Shown: positions 19,397 through 62,167 of the stretch, piece after piece | Position numbering within the stretch: position 1 is the stretch's first letter | Layout of the letters: every line of letters begins with the position of its first letter | Source: Oasisia sp. SBJ-2009 | Taxonomy: Eukaryota > Annelida > Polychaeta > Sabellida > Siboglinidae | Direction: 5' to 3' | Length of the DNA stretch: 64,000 nt | Assembly (NCBI GenBank): GCA_964017155.1 | Contig: OZ024864.1 | Span: 35,322,029 to 35,386,028, forward strand | Translations under genes and position numbers: made by a program | Notes under the pieces: generated by a model | The model's database searches: none | What the model saw: only the letters and a program-made list of their open reading frames with translations | Told to the model about the DNA's origin: nothing

Positions 19397-22033
19397 TGTT
19401 CCGTCTCCATTGAACAGCGACTGGGGATCTTGCTACATTCATGATTGCCAATGAAGTCAATAATATCGACTTCACCACCGCTTGCAATGATCTGTGTCAT
19501 CCGCAGCAGTGCAACCACTTCGTCGCTTTTCACTGGACTAGTAGGTTGTTCTTTTGTGTTCTTTGTCTTGGCATTCTGTGTGTGAAATGTCTTCAGTTTA
19601 ACAATTGAGGTTTTCGTCTGATCACCTGATAATAAAGCAGACAAGGCCTTAATACCACGTTGTTTCACGTTGATCAAGTGATCCTCCACTTCCTGCTGTG
19701 CGCGTTGTCCGGTTGACATATTGATGAGACTAGTGTGTGTTGTCGTGAACGGGTTTGTTTCTATTGCTGCCATAACATTAAGGACCATTTCTGCATCCCT
19801 TGCCACACGCGTTTGACCACATTCATGGTGTGGGTTGGCGGAGTTCAAATGCAACATCGACTTGAGTTGGGCTGACACTGCCGCAGTGACCGACTTTGTG
19901 TACACCCATTTGGTCCTAGCAGCAACATTTAGAGTGATGCCATCTAGGCCACTTTCTTCCTTGGCATCTGCATTGTATGTTTGTTCCAGGAGCATGTCAG
20001 GAGAGACACCATTATGATGGCCGTCAGATCTCCGTCCAACAAATGCTTCATTCATCAGGGCAGAGTGTACGTCCGGAGCTGTTTCTGGCAGCTTCTTCAT
20101 TTCAGACAAATACAGCGGCAAAGACTGCTGACCATATTTGTAGTGTCCTGCTGCTGTGAGGAAGGGCAGCATCAGCGCTGATTCACATATATGCCCCATC
20201 CAGTTGCCTTCCCGCTGATGGTAGATGAAACGGTGCAGTATGTCGGACATCTCGAGAAAGTTCAACCAGAACATGGCTATTGCGTGGCCTTCGACTGTTT
20301 TCTGGAATTCCACCATCTGATCTTGTAGAACGCCGAGTTGTGTGTGACATGTTTTGACGGACTCCAGCTGTTCTGTTACACTATTGGTGTTATCAAGAAG
20401 TGTTCTGAGGACAGCTTCAATTTGTTGCTGCCACTGCGTAGTGTCTTCCTCTGATGCCCACGTTTCGAACGCCTCCCACAACAAACGCCATAGGGCCTCA
20501 CTAAAAATTATGATGGCCTGCGTTGATTGGTAGTAGTCCGCTTTCTCCCCGAACATCTTCTTTGCCGTCCCCGCAAGGCAGAGACCGGCCTATACAAGAA
20601 AATCTTCTGCACCGGAGTTCCTCATTATTTTGCAGATGGCTTTCACGTAGTTGTGAGCTTGGTGGAAGTTAGCTGACGTTGCAGAGTGTCATAGCTGATT
20701 CCTGTACCAAGCATGTTGTTCAATATGATCAATGCTTTGCTCCGTGTCTGGTTGTACACATGGTATGCAGTGGCAATACCCAGAGGGGTGGCTATTCCCG
20801 AAACATGTTGTATGAGTTGCTGGGACACTATAAGGGCTTTTTCCTTGGTTGGTTCATCTACTGATAGCCGTCCTGAGCTGTGAGTCTCTTCTTCCCCTTG
20901 TGTTAATCGTGTTTTCTTGCAGAGAAGCATGGCAGTGAAGTTGAAGAGAGATATTGGAACCATCTTTTCAGCAGCAGCGAACGATACCTCAGTTGTCTGT
21001 TCGCGTCTTCTCTCTGTCCTGCACATATCAATATCTGTTCTCAGTATTTTGGCTGCACGTTTTAGAGTGTACTGCCTTTCGTCAACATGATTGTCTGGCT
21101 CCAAAATTTTGAGCCTGTCAAGAGCATCACCTAGGGGTACAGATGATGCGCAAATGTACCCAGAACCGCAACTTTGGTTTAAAATAGAAATGCGCTTGCC
21201 GAACCTTTGTTGCAACTTCCATTTCAATTTTACTGATTGGTAGGTATCTGCAGTTTTTACCCCTAGTTCCAGGAGAATCGCTCTGTACTGATTTCTTACT
21301 GACTCTTCAAAGAGAGGTACTTCCAGCTGCAAGACAAAACGATTGAACGCGATATCATACATGTTCTGTTGCACAGATTTACCAGTAGGGATTCGAGTAG
21401 CTTTAAAAGCGTTCATGCATGGGGCGTGATAAGATAAACCATTTGCTACCATGTCATGTCCCTGGCCTATCAATCTCAGCAAAATTTCGTCCCTGTTCAG
21501 TTTGTTGGCCATAGCTATGATCGCTTGCTGACTGCTATCTGTTGCAACCTTGCAGGTTGGTTCCTTACCCTTCATCCACCTTTTGTTACATATAACACAG
21601 GCATTGGCGTCAAATGTTTGTGTGCGATTCCTAGTAGAAATGGGTGGTGACGTTGATGGTAATGTGCTGCACTTCTGACCTGCTAAAGGTGAACTACTAC
21701 TTTGGGGATGTTTCTTTTCTGCAAGTTTATAACTCTTTTCATTTAGATATATATATTTCTACATTTTGCGTGCCATATGGGTGACTTGTTTTCCACCCAC
21801 ATTTCCACAGCTGAATCATTACGTAGCCTACGGAAAGTGTCATCCTGCCTAGCTGTCATTGCTACGATAAGTTTAGGTGTTGTAATTTGTACATTAAGCA
21901 GTCCTTTGTTCGTTCTTCCTTGGCATATTATACACATTGTATAGTCAATTATAGTTTTATCGTCTCGTCTTTTCTTGGCATGTTGCAATGACACATTTTC
22001 ACAAAATACACGCTTCCTAGAGAGGCTACTCAT
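19393..22033 (-). pseudogene. Academ transposase N-terminal and core region, broken
   Basis: The pieces in order are as follows. 22033-21743 is a basic start with CIICQ...WHAKCRNIY, a Cys2/His-Cys-like unit. 21575-20643 carries a second ACVICNKRWMKG unit just upstream and then a long helical stretch (MANKLNRDEILLRLIG, FNRFVLQLEVPLFEESV). 20556-19393 contains ALWRLLWEAFETWAS, a REGNWMGHICESALMLPFLTA core with AGHYKYGQQSLPLYLSEM, and GRRSDGHHNGVSPDMLLEQT. The frame is lost inside an AT-dinucleotide run near 21755, again near 20665, there is a TAG stop near 20591, and a one-base shift near 19430. The core pattern is shared with the fragments at 13761-14969 and 23041-23772. Known homologues are uncharacterised proteins scattered in invertebrate genomes; assignment to Academ rests on the linked XPG-like and Cys-rich segments. 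Confidence 0.55.
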
Positions 22034-22141
22034 TTTGTTTCACATGTCTGCATCACAAACCCTGTAGGTTAAAAAACATACACATATTACAATTTATGTC
22101 GTCATATTTAATGCGCAATGTGTATGTATATATTTGTATAT

Positions 22142-22292
22142 ATGTATTATACTTGATAGCTTTTCTGTGCAGTGGCATGTTCACATTGTACGTATATTAT
22201 ACTTCATAGCTTTCCTATGCAGTGGCATGTTCACATTGTATGTATATTAAACCTGATACCTTTTCTGTGCAATATCATATTCGCATTGTATC
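22142..22292. repeat. 50-bp tandem repeat, three copies
   Basis: Units start at about 22151, 22201 and 22251 (ACTTGATAGC, ACTTCATAGC, ACCTGATACC), each continuing with TTTTCTGTGCAGTGGCATGT and TTCACATTGTA-like words. They lie 110-260 bp upstream of the first frame of the decayed Academ gene, where its promoter would have been. Confidence 0.85.
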
Positions 22293-22299
22293 TATTTTA

Positions 22300-23040
22300 A
22301 CTCCAAACACTAGTTTAACATTTCTATTGCTCTCTAATGATAATAAAATTGCAAGTTATTTGGAATGTTTATTTCCTACGAACCTGCGTGGTTTCTTTAA
22401 AACAATTGTAGTGTATTGCAAAACTGGCCGAAATCACATAATCAACATTAATAATTTTATAGTATTCCAAGTTAATGCGTCAAATATTCTATGGCATTGC
22501 ATCGTTTTTTATTTGTTTGTTTACATTAAATGCATACGTCCATCATTCCACATAATCCCAGGCGTATGTACATTATAAAATATTCCGGACTAGCTAACAT
22601 TTGAAACCTATAAGGCTAATAATGACCGACTTTCATACGACAAATATGCTCTGTTGGGACTATCGTTACTGGTATAGGCAGTTATATATTCGTATAGAAA
22701 CGAAAATCCTGTGAAAGACACATACGGCCAAAATTCGTTACTACTATCTGCGCTACGTAAATCGCTATATATTTGTCTGTGACAGTGTGGTAAACTCAAT
22801 ATTAGATTGCACAGTTAAGATAAGAAAGGCATAACACAAGGTATTTATCACCTGATATTCATGATAGAACAGAATCCGAGTTATAGATTAATATGTAATC
22901 CATATTTGATCAGCGTTTACTTTTACGTAAATCTGCCATCCGAGCGGTATTACTGACATCCAGACATATAACAATACTGCTAAAACGATTACCATAATAT
23001 AACGACTTTCGAAAACTGTCATTTGTTCAGTCCCGATTGT
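22300..23040. other. Interior of the Academ-like element without coding signal
   Basis: AT-rich sequence. I see no conserved protein and no inverted ends that would mark a separate insertion. Confidence 0.35.
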
Positions 23041-23772
23041 GACAGGATTGTGGACATTGACTTCAGTTTAACTAATCTGGCCGCTAACTACGTTGACTAT
23101 ACCACTGGGGTGTGCCGCAGAATCTAAAGGATGGTTACTGCAAGTGTCGATTTTTTGTCTGATTCCATCTCGGTCTCTCTTGTCTTCAGCGATCCTAGCT
23201 TTTGCCTCTTCATTGTGTGTTGTCACCACCTTGCTTTCAGTGTCCTCATCCGTCATGTCATCCAGATCAGATTCCAACCAGCTGCATGCATGCAGACTAA
23301 GGGCCTATACCTTCAGCGTTTCTGGCTTAAGCGTGATGCCAACTATCGCCCCAGGAGCATGCCCATACCGCTTGTAGGTCGTCTCACTCATCATATCGCT
23401 CCAGATGCCATTCCATAAGCCAGCAGAATGGTGCATGACATGCTCACCCTTCGTGAAGTGTGACAACACCTCTTGTGGTAGCCGTTCCACCTCACGAAGG
23501 TAGCACAACACATATCTCGCATAGGTCACATGCCCCGCAGCAAATAAGTGTGGTAGCATTTGCTTGTAGGTTGCCAGATGAAGTGGCCAGTCACCTTCGT
23601 GCTCAGCCCGTACGAACATCATGGTGAGCAGGACAGGTTTTATCAAGACATCGACCCAAAGTTTGGTAGTTTGACTCTTGCTGGCTTCGGTTTCGAGAAT
23701 TTGCATGAGGTCACCACTGCAATGTAGTGGTTTATCCTGAATGATTCCGCGAAATGCCTCTTCAGCTACCAT
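23041..23772 (-). pseudogene. Second Academ transposase fragment inside the large element
   Basis: The minus-strand frame 23772-23305 reads LWVDVLIKPVLLTMMFVRAE then EGDWPLHLATYKQMLPHLFA and AGHVTYARYVLCYLREVERL. This is clearly related to the core at about 20330-20050 but far from identical. After a stop near 23305 the reading resumes as ESDLDDMTDEDTESKVVTTH, RIAEDKRDRDGIRQKIDTC, HPSGIVNVVSGQIS to about 23068. It is either a piece of another Academ element nested here or a diverged duplicate of the core; no inverted ends of its own were seen. Confidence 0.5.
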
Positions 23773-24137
23773 TCGTAATTCTCTGACGTTCTGGGAAACT
23801 TTTTTGTTATAATATAACGCCTGTGGTCATTTACCGTTTCCTATTTTCCCCAAGATTGAATAGTATAGAAGACATACCAATGCTTGTAAACTGGCAGCCA
23901 TCTTGGATTTCTAGATGACAGCATCAGTATATGAACTTTGATCTGATACAGATAGACGTGTCTCCCAAATAGCCAGTGATAGACATCTTCACGACTAATT
24001 TGGAGTAAATAGTTAAGGAGATATGCCAGTTTTCTGTGTTACGGCGGCCATCTTGGTAGCCATCTTGGAAATTACCGTTATGTTTACAACGCTAGTTCGA
24101 TTTTGAGTTTGGGTGGCTGTTTTTAGGGGCTAATCAC

Positions 24138-24262
24138 ATGTTTCCAGTAACTTATTTTTAAGGTTGTCCACCTAGATTGTGATCATAAATATATGTATAT
24201 ATGATTTTTGGAGGCAGACCTTTTACAGCATTCCAGGTCCGTTCAACCCACTTGGCCCCCTG
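24138..24262 (-). repeat. Right subterminal inverted repeat of the Academ-like element
   Basis: Inverted copy of 17068-17210. Together with the terminal repeats it defines the element borders. Confidence 0.75.
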
Positions 24263-24942
24263 GGTATACCCTGCCGTCATCAATGGACTGGCCCGTAGAT
24301 TCAGAATGCGCTTGCGTTTTATTACGTATACTTACGTATAGGCGATTGCGTATCTCGCTTGATCACTAAAATTCCGCGACAAAAATAGTTCCATAAATAT
24401 CGCAAGCTATAACTTTCGGCGGTCAACGAGACCTCCCCTCCATCTCTCTTCCTCGCTCCCTCGCTCCGTACCTCCCTCCGTCCCTTCCTGAATGCCAATG
24501 GAGTTGGAAACACAGGTCTGTGTGTTGCTTGACACTCAGTCCGACACGACGTTAAATGTTGGATGTGACATGTGACGCCATTGAAGTAGATGCATGGGCC
24601 TGCTGTGAAAGTATCGCTGTCAGTGTCAATAATGTCTGCGAAAAATCAGCTGTTGAACAGTAAGAAGATCAAGGGACTGGTAGTTAGACGGTTCAACTGC
24701 GATGACAAGTTACATATTCCAGTAACATTTTCGAGAGAAATCACGCCAGCTAACCGTTCACACATCCCGAGATGGCAAAAAACTAGCCACGTTTGTGGCG
24801 TATCACAAGTCAACTAATGCCGTTGGTAGACTGTGAGGTTGGCTTACTCATAAGACTGTGAGGTTGGCTACAACGGCTCCCGTGCTCTAGTACCGCGAAA
24901 CTTCATTCCTCACGAGACGATGTAGAGACGATGGACCACATG
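24263..24942. other. Extra DNA in the right arm of the Academ-like element
   Basis: The left arm has about 260 bp between terminal and subterminal repeats; the right arm has 680 bp. The surplus includes a pyrimidine-rich tract (24425-24490) and a duplicated GACTGTGAGGTTGGCT word (near 24828 and 24856). A plus-strand frame at 24590-24817 is open but unrecognised. Confidence 0.4.
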
Positions 24943-24986
24943 CGCGTAAAAGTGCTGCCACCTCATGGAGTCTGGGAAATCGAGGC
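24943..24986 (-). repeat. Right terminal inverted repeat of the Academ-like element
   Basis: Inverted partner of 16767-16810. It lies about 50 bp beyond the likely polyadenylation signal of the hexosaminidase gene. Confidence 0.8.
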
Positions 24987-25039
24987 TAGAAAAGGGAATA
25001 GCAAGACAATAAAAGGAAAAGCACAGACATTTTTAAATG

Positions 25040-25046
25040 TTTTATT
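25040..25046 (-). terminator. Possible polyadenylation signal of the hexosaminidase gene
   Basis: On the minus strand AATAAA occurs here, followed by a T/G-rich stretch (TGTCTGTG) within 20-30 bases. If used, the 3' untranslated region is about 1.8 kb. Nearer signals were not obvious, but this was not tested against transcripts. Confidence 0.35.
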
Positions 25047-26811
25047 ACTGTGTAATCCATATAAATGTATGTGCAAAGGCAAAGCATAAAACTACAGAGA
25101 ACACTACATACGTGATAGAGTACTAATATCACTGGAGGTATGTTCATCACATATAATCTGTATGTTCATTATCCATTTTATTAACATTGTAGACTAGCTA
25201 ACCTCCTCCAAACATAATTGAAGCAGCAAATTAACCACAAATGTCACACTTGTAGTATTTTGAATTTAATTCCAGTCTAATTTATGCGTCCACCAAATAG
25301 AATTTAACACCAGAGATAATAATTACTCCTTAATGGTGCCTGGAGATAAATTGGCCACTTCAGAATTTTTTCTCTAAACAAATTTATCCATTCTAAATAA
25401 CTAACTTTGTGCTTATTCATCCTCGTAAGCCAATGGTGGCTGCAGCTGATTACATCAGTACCAGCTCATCTCTACCCCTGGCACATCCCTTTGAAAAACT
25501 CATCTTTTAACGTCAACCAATTAAATCGTCCATGAGTAATGTAGTTGGGCTCCAGTCATGTGATATAATATTTTGGGTGATTTCAGCCACACACTGCTCG
25601 TGTCACATGCAATGTTTAGGACATGAATGGGTCATTATTTGGGGATTCCCACCAACCGTGTATCCATCTTCAAACTAGGACAGGCAGGTATTTGCGCTGT
25701 TCCCACGGCTGATGTGGTAGCAACTGGCAAAGTCAATTGCTGTAATTGTTTAGTTCCACTCAGCTCAATCCCCAGCCATGGTTATAGTTGCATAATGTAA
25801 TGGCCTCCTGGGAGGAGATTCATATACAATGGTCCAAAGTTAGCATATTAATATAATATTTAATATAAATTCAGACAAGATGTTGACACTGATCAAACAA
25901 ATAAAAAGCCATCATTTCATTGCACAGTAATACATTCAATAAATGACAAATTAGTATTACAATTTGTACATGTTCATTCTACATTATATATTTATCTGTG
26001 AAGTGCGGCTGTGGAATTCTAATGAGTAATTATGTAAAAACAAACCATTTACCCCTAGCATTTCAATCTAAATACAAAAAGGTGACTATTTCACAAATAT
26101 GTAAATATGTTACCAGAGAAATGTAATTGTTATTGTACTGAATTCTGGTAATTTTATGTGTTTGTACTGCTGTATCTTACATCTTACAATAAGATTGTCA
26201 GGCATAAATTTACATAAAAACTCAATGACTTCAAACATTGCATATCTCATATATGTGTCTTGCATCAGATTGTCAATGTCTGAAAAATTAAGTGCCTAGA
26301 GATTGTGGCCTCAATAAATCTGTTTTTACAGTTATATCACAGTAACAAGTTACTCCACCATCACGGTCACCCATTGTGGTGGAGTTTTTTTTATCACAGG
26401 GGGGTTTATGTAATTGCATAGAACAAGTTGACATGTTGGGAAAATTGCGAGAGAAATGGAATGTGAATTGTGATATCACAGTATTACTATTGTCACACGT
26501 AAACACGAATGCTGTACGTTTGTGCTCCACTTACAGTGGCATTCTACAATGCTTCCACAGTGGGAATATGTACACATGATCACTGAAAAAAACATCAACC
26601 AAATCACTAAAAATGCTGATACAATTAAAAAATGACACTACAAACTAATGCAATAATGTAAACTTACGAAAAAAATACAAGTGCTCATAAATCAAAATCT
26701 TTGGATGTAAGTAAAAGCAAATGACTAAAATTTAGTAAAGCTTTCACTCATAACTTGTGACCACTATGGTATGAGTTAGACGGTCAGTTTGGATGCCCAG
26801 TGGTGTCCATT
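25047..26811 (-). other. Likely long 3' untranslated region / 3' flank of the hexosaminidase gene
   Basis: No protein-coding segment was recognised on either strand. The sequence looks unique, apart from AT-rich tracts near 25850-26200. Confidence 0.35.
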
Positions 26812-40945
<14,134 letters not shown>

Positions 40946-41975
40946 GTTGGAAGTCACGTGAATGTCACATGACACAATTGGACGCTCCGGCTGCTTTATT
41001 ACATCGGCTAGCCGAAGATATTTGGTCGCGTCAGTGGAAGAATTTAGCTAGAAAAGGTTTATATTTTGCTGGTAACCACAAATGGTCACCAGAACACGAT
41101 AGCAAACTGCCATCAGACAGTGTCAGCTTACTTTCAAGAATACTTTATTCATTATACGTTCACACATATTTTTTTGAAAGCACTGAAATTAAGAAAATGA
41201 ATAAATATTCGACAGGTAAATTATGTAGACATTTTAATTTCAACGTATTATCGGATTTCACAAAATTGAAACATATAATTTAATAATAATATACCTACAA
41301 TTTAGCTTTACTAACTGGGCAATAACACAGGTTTAAAAATTTATATTTATGCTAATGTCTTAAATTATATATTATTTCAATCTTTTTTTACAAACATACT
41401 TTGCATGTTTTATGTACTCATTTCAATCTCTATGATAGCCCAGAATGAAAATAAACTATTATTATAGTTTGGGCAAAGGCATCAGCATAATGTATCGTAA
41501 TAGTCCACACTTAAATTATTGCTTACTGCCTTACTTGACAAGCACTGGATTTGCCTGTGTTATACTAGCTCGGTTAAGCGAGACTAGTCATATATACGGG
41601 CACCAACAAATTAAGGCCAGTGGCCTAAACTAACAAATATAACTGTATGTGCATGCCAACGAAGCAACACCTATATACGTTATAAATGTAGCTCTAGCCA
41701 CACATACTGTTTTGATCGATGGCTTTATATGTAAGTAAGTTAAGTAAGAGCTTTATTTCCTGATGGTAACCATGTCACACGGTAAGTCGTGATTTTCAAT
41801 GGACCATCATTACCCAACACTCTTACATTATATACATACATACATACATACAATCAAGCTTTAGATAAAATAATATCTAATATATTTTACGATAATACTA
41901 ATACAATCATAATAGTAATAAATAAATAATAAGAAATGTGTAATTAAACCGTAATTACAAAAAAATACATTTTAA

Positions 41976-42030
<55 letters not shown>

Positions 42031-42433
42031 ACACATATAATATTTAAAATAATATAATAAATGAAATTAATAAGACATTATATAAAAAATAACATAATAA
42101 TAGTGATAATAATAATAACAATTAAGATAAAAGAAATATGACGATAACAGTATAGTATATAAAATTAATTTAAGCAAGTTACCATTTCATTTCAACCATG
42201 TTTCGTAGCGCTGGTTGTTCATCCACTTAAGAAAACTTCACACTACTTTTCAAAATATTTACAAAATCGATTTGATACACAATACATATATAAAATAAAT
42301 ATGAAAAAACAGTAAGGATTAATGCATAATTTTATCGTATGGAGTAATCAAAAAGGTAGGAAATCGATTGCTCGATGTTGTACGCGGGTGGGCTAGCATC
42401 GTAAACTGAAAACGGTGCTCCTCTTCAGACAAA
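40946..42433. promoter_or_regulatory. Divergent intergenic region between hexosaminidase and MIC60 genes
   Basis: The two start codons face away from each other across 1.49 kb. No TATA box was seen near either start. A (TA)n tract lies at 41979-42028, with AT-rich DNA on both sides. A plus-strand frame of 104 residues begins at 40969, just outside the hexosaminidase start, without recognisable domains. Shared promoter function is inferred only from the arrangement. Confidence 0.4.
41979..42028. repeat. (TA)n microsatellite
   Basis: Alternating TA over about 50 bp in the divergent intergenic region. Confidence 0.95.
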
Positions 42434-59967
<17,534 letters not shown>

Positions 59968-60036
59968 GTGTTAATATGGTGGACGTGAACATTGCTCCAT
60001 GAACGATGACGTGGGCGTATTGTGAACGTGGAAGAG

Positions 60037-60246
60037 CCAGGGCATTAATGTCGGTGGTGACGCGTCAACAGCAGGACATTAGTGTCGGTGGTGACGCATC
60101 AACACCAGGATGTTAGTGTCAATGGTGACGTGTCACAACCAGGACGTTAGTGTCAGTGGTGACGTGTCACAACCAGGACGTTAGTGTCAGTGGTGACACG
60201 TCAACACCAGGACGTTAGTGTCAGTGGTGACGTGTCAACACCAGGA
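60037..60246. repeat. 34-bp minisatellite in the MIC60 3' untranslated region, six copies
   Basis: Units start at 60037, 60071, 60105 and then every 34 bp. Most contain GTTAGTGTCAGTGGTGACGTGTCA-type sequence, with TGACGTGTCA as a short near-palindrome. The array begins 70 bp after the MIC60 stop codon and should be transcribed into the message if the polyadenylation signal at 60655 is used. Confidence 0.93.
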
Positions 60247-60654
60247 CTGAAACACTGGTTCTTATAATTATAGCCAGAGCAACTGGCAGACTTTACCGAT
60301 AACTTCTCTGTTCTCGGCAGATAACACAAGCGATAGCCTGATAAGTTTGCAAAGTAAAATATTTTAACGGTGTGAAATTTGCCGTGTTTACAATACTGGT
60401 AGTTTGCATTAGTGTTTGTTTCATTCACTAGGGGCACCACAAGCAGTTTATTTACTTGCGTTATGTGGGGACGATGAAACCCCCCCATCTGTGAGTTTCT
60501 TTCGTGAAGACATGTCTGGCATTGGGTCAGACAGTCAGAGACAGATGCTGAGTGGCGACGTTATTGTTCAGTTCGGCTTGATTTTGTTCAGCTCGGTGAG
60601 TAGAAAATGTGTGAAAAAGTGAAGTTCGTAAAATAGGTAATAGGTGTGTAACAA

Positions 60655-60660
60655 AATAAA
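60655..60660 (+). terminator. Possible polyadenylation signal of MIC60
   Basis: The first AATAAA downstream of the stop codon at 59967, giving a 3' untranslated region of about 0.7 kb. Not confirmed by transcripts. Confidence 0.45.
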
Positions 60661-62015
60661 GTAGTGATTACTGTCCGGGGTTTATCACAGGAGGAAGGGA
60701 ATTTTGATACGCGCTCTTACCACGGCTTGGTTAGATAGTATGCCTGGGGAAGTGAATATGTTGTATTGATTATATTTGTCACAGATTGCTGCAAGCTATA
60801 ACAATCTTGCATGAAACAGCGGACAATAGTGATGACAGTGTTGTCTGAGATTGGATCAAGACAGTGTTGAAAATACTGTTTCTGTAACTGCCCACCCTAT
60901 AAATCTTGCTACACTGAGGCACATTTGTTGGAATGTAGCTAGACAATTAATATTTATACAGGTCTACTTTCAAATAACTAAACCCTACGGTGGATTGTTG
61001 GCCTACAGATGAGTCTGTTCTGCTATGTGTCTGTAACGGGTCATGACAAAGAAATATTAACAATTGGATGAAAACAAAAAGGATTGTCAAGTGTTTTTGT
61101 AATTATTGTCCACTTTTAAATACGCGTGTGACACTAATGAAGACGTCACCTTCAATACCCCCTTGGACGAGATTCTCACCCTGCGAATTAACATCAGGTG
61201 ACACTGACAGGTTGGCCAAGGAAGACACAGACTTGGTCTTGAATATCAGGTTGGTTTATCTGTGTGTATCCCCATCATTCAGAGGCACTGATGGATTTTA
61301 TTTATAACCATAAACGCGCTGCTAGCAGCCGAAACAATCGGCTTTTTAACTTTGTGGAAAAATAGGCCATTTACGTAGTTTCTTCCCCTTTTTGTATCAA
61401 TAACTGCATGAGTCCCATGACTCATGACATGAGGAACAATTTATGTATTTAAAATTTATCATGTATTTAATTAATTTGAAAACTGCTCTTCACCTTTTGA
61501 ACCGAACCGCCTGTAAGCGTCCACTCTAAATGGTTATGTGTATTATAAGCGCTGCGAGCAATCATGAAGATTGGAAACTGGCTTATGTAAGTTATATTAC
61601 TGCGTTATGTAAGAAGTAACCTTTTTAACCTCTCGAACTTGGTACAGTATTGTCAAGCAGACGACAACTGACATGTTGCGGAAGTGTCCGACAGGGGGCG
61701 AACTAGTTTGTCAGCACGGGTATTTGCGGTAGATGGCGACACATACTTTCTCTTTTTCGCCTCTTACGTCGTGTCACAGTATATTAAGAAGGTTTATTTT
61801 GTTCTCTCCTAAGTTTACATGTTACGTTTTGTCTTGACTTAAAGAGAGTCTATGATAATTTTTAAATCTTTGTAATATACGCAATATTTGCTTAAACATG
61901 TTAACATAATTATTTCATGTAATTGTGTGCCTTCATTTCATTACAAATGTGTTTTATTAATAACTCCGCTTGCGCTGAGTTTTTAGTTTTGGCTCCGCGT
62001 ATTCTATCCCACGTA

Positions 62016-62167
62016 TCATGAATATTCGGTTCAAGTTCACCATTCACGATCATTGCGTAGTTCACCGCTCGTGCATGAATATTCATAATCGGCTGCATAA
62101 TTAATCACCCACGTGGCAGCAAGCTCGAAGTGATTCACATAAACACAGTTATGCGCAGGTTATGCAT
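62016..62167. promoter_or_regulatory. Cluster of POU/octamer-like sites
   Basis: Within 150 bp there are TCATGAATATTCGG (62016), TGCATGAATATTCATAAT (62072), TGCATAATTAAT (62093) and TTATGCATGG (about 62160). ATGAATATTCAT is a palindrome of the kind bound by POU dimers. An E-box CACGTG lies at about 62110. Function is inferred from motif density only. Confidence 0.3.

Larger units (their letters stand above)
16767..24986 (-). mobile_element. 8.2-kb Academ-like DNA transposon with inverted termini
   Basis: The left end begins GCCTCGGTTACC at 16767 and the right end is the complement, GCCTCGATTTCC, ending at 24986. About 37 of the outer 44 bp match, including an uninterrupted core TGAGGTGGCAGCACTTTTA. 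Both ends abut TA. Subterminal segments 17068-17210 and 24138-24262 are also inverted copies of each other (AATGCTGTAAAAGGT, AATCTAGGTGGACAACCT, AAGTTACTGGAAACATG words), so the pairing is not chance. The interior holds a decayed minus-strand gene (22033-17989) whose parts match an Academ transposase with XPG-like nuclease and a Cys cluster. Academ is recalled as giving 3-4 bp target duplications; only TA is seen here, so the exact border may be off by a base or two. It is inactive: several frame breaks and at least one stop. Confidence 0.65.

Noticed and set aside
22222..22578. 118-residue plus-strand frame
   Set aside because: Low-complexity AT-rich reading across the 50-bp repeats, opposite to the decayed gene, with no family resemblance.
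40946..40975. Earlier start of the hexosaminidase frame at 40975
   Set aside because: The codon at 40975 is GTG, not ATG; the ATG at 40945 has a good context and begins a proper signal peptide.
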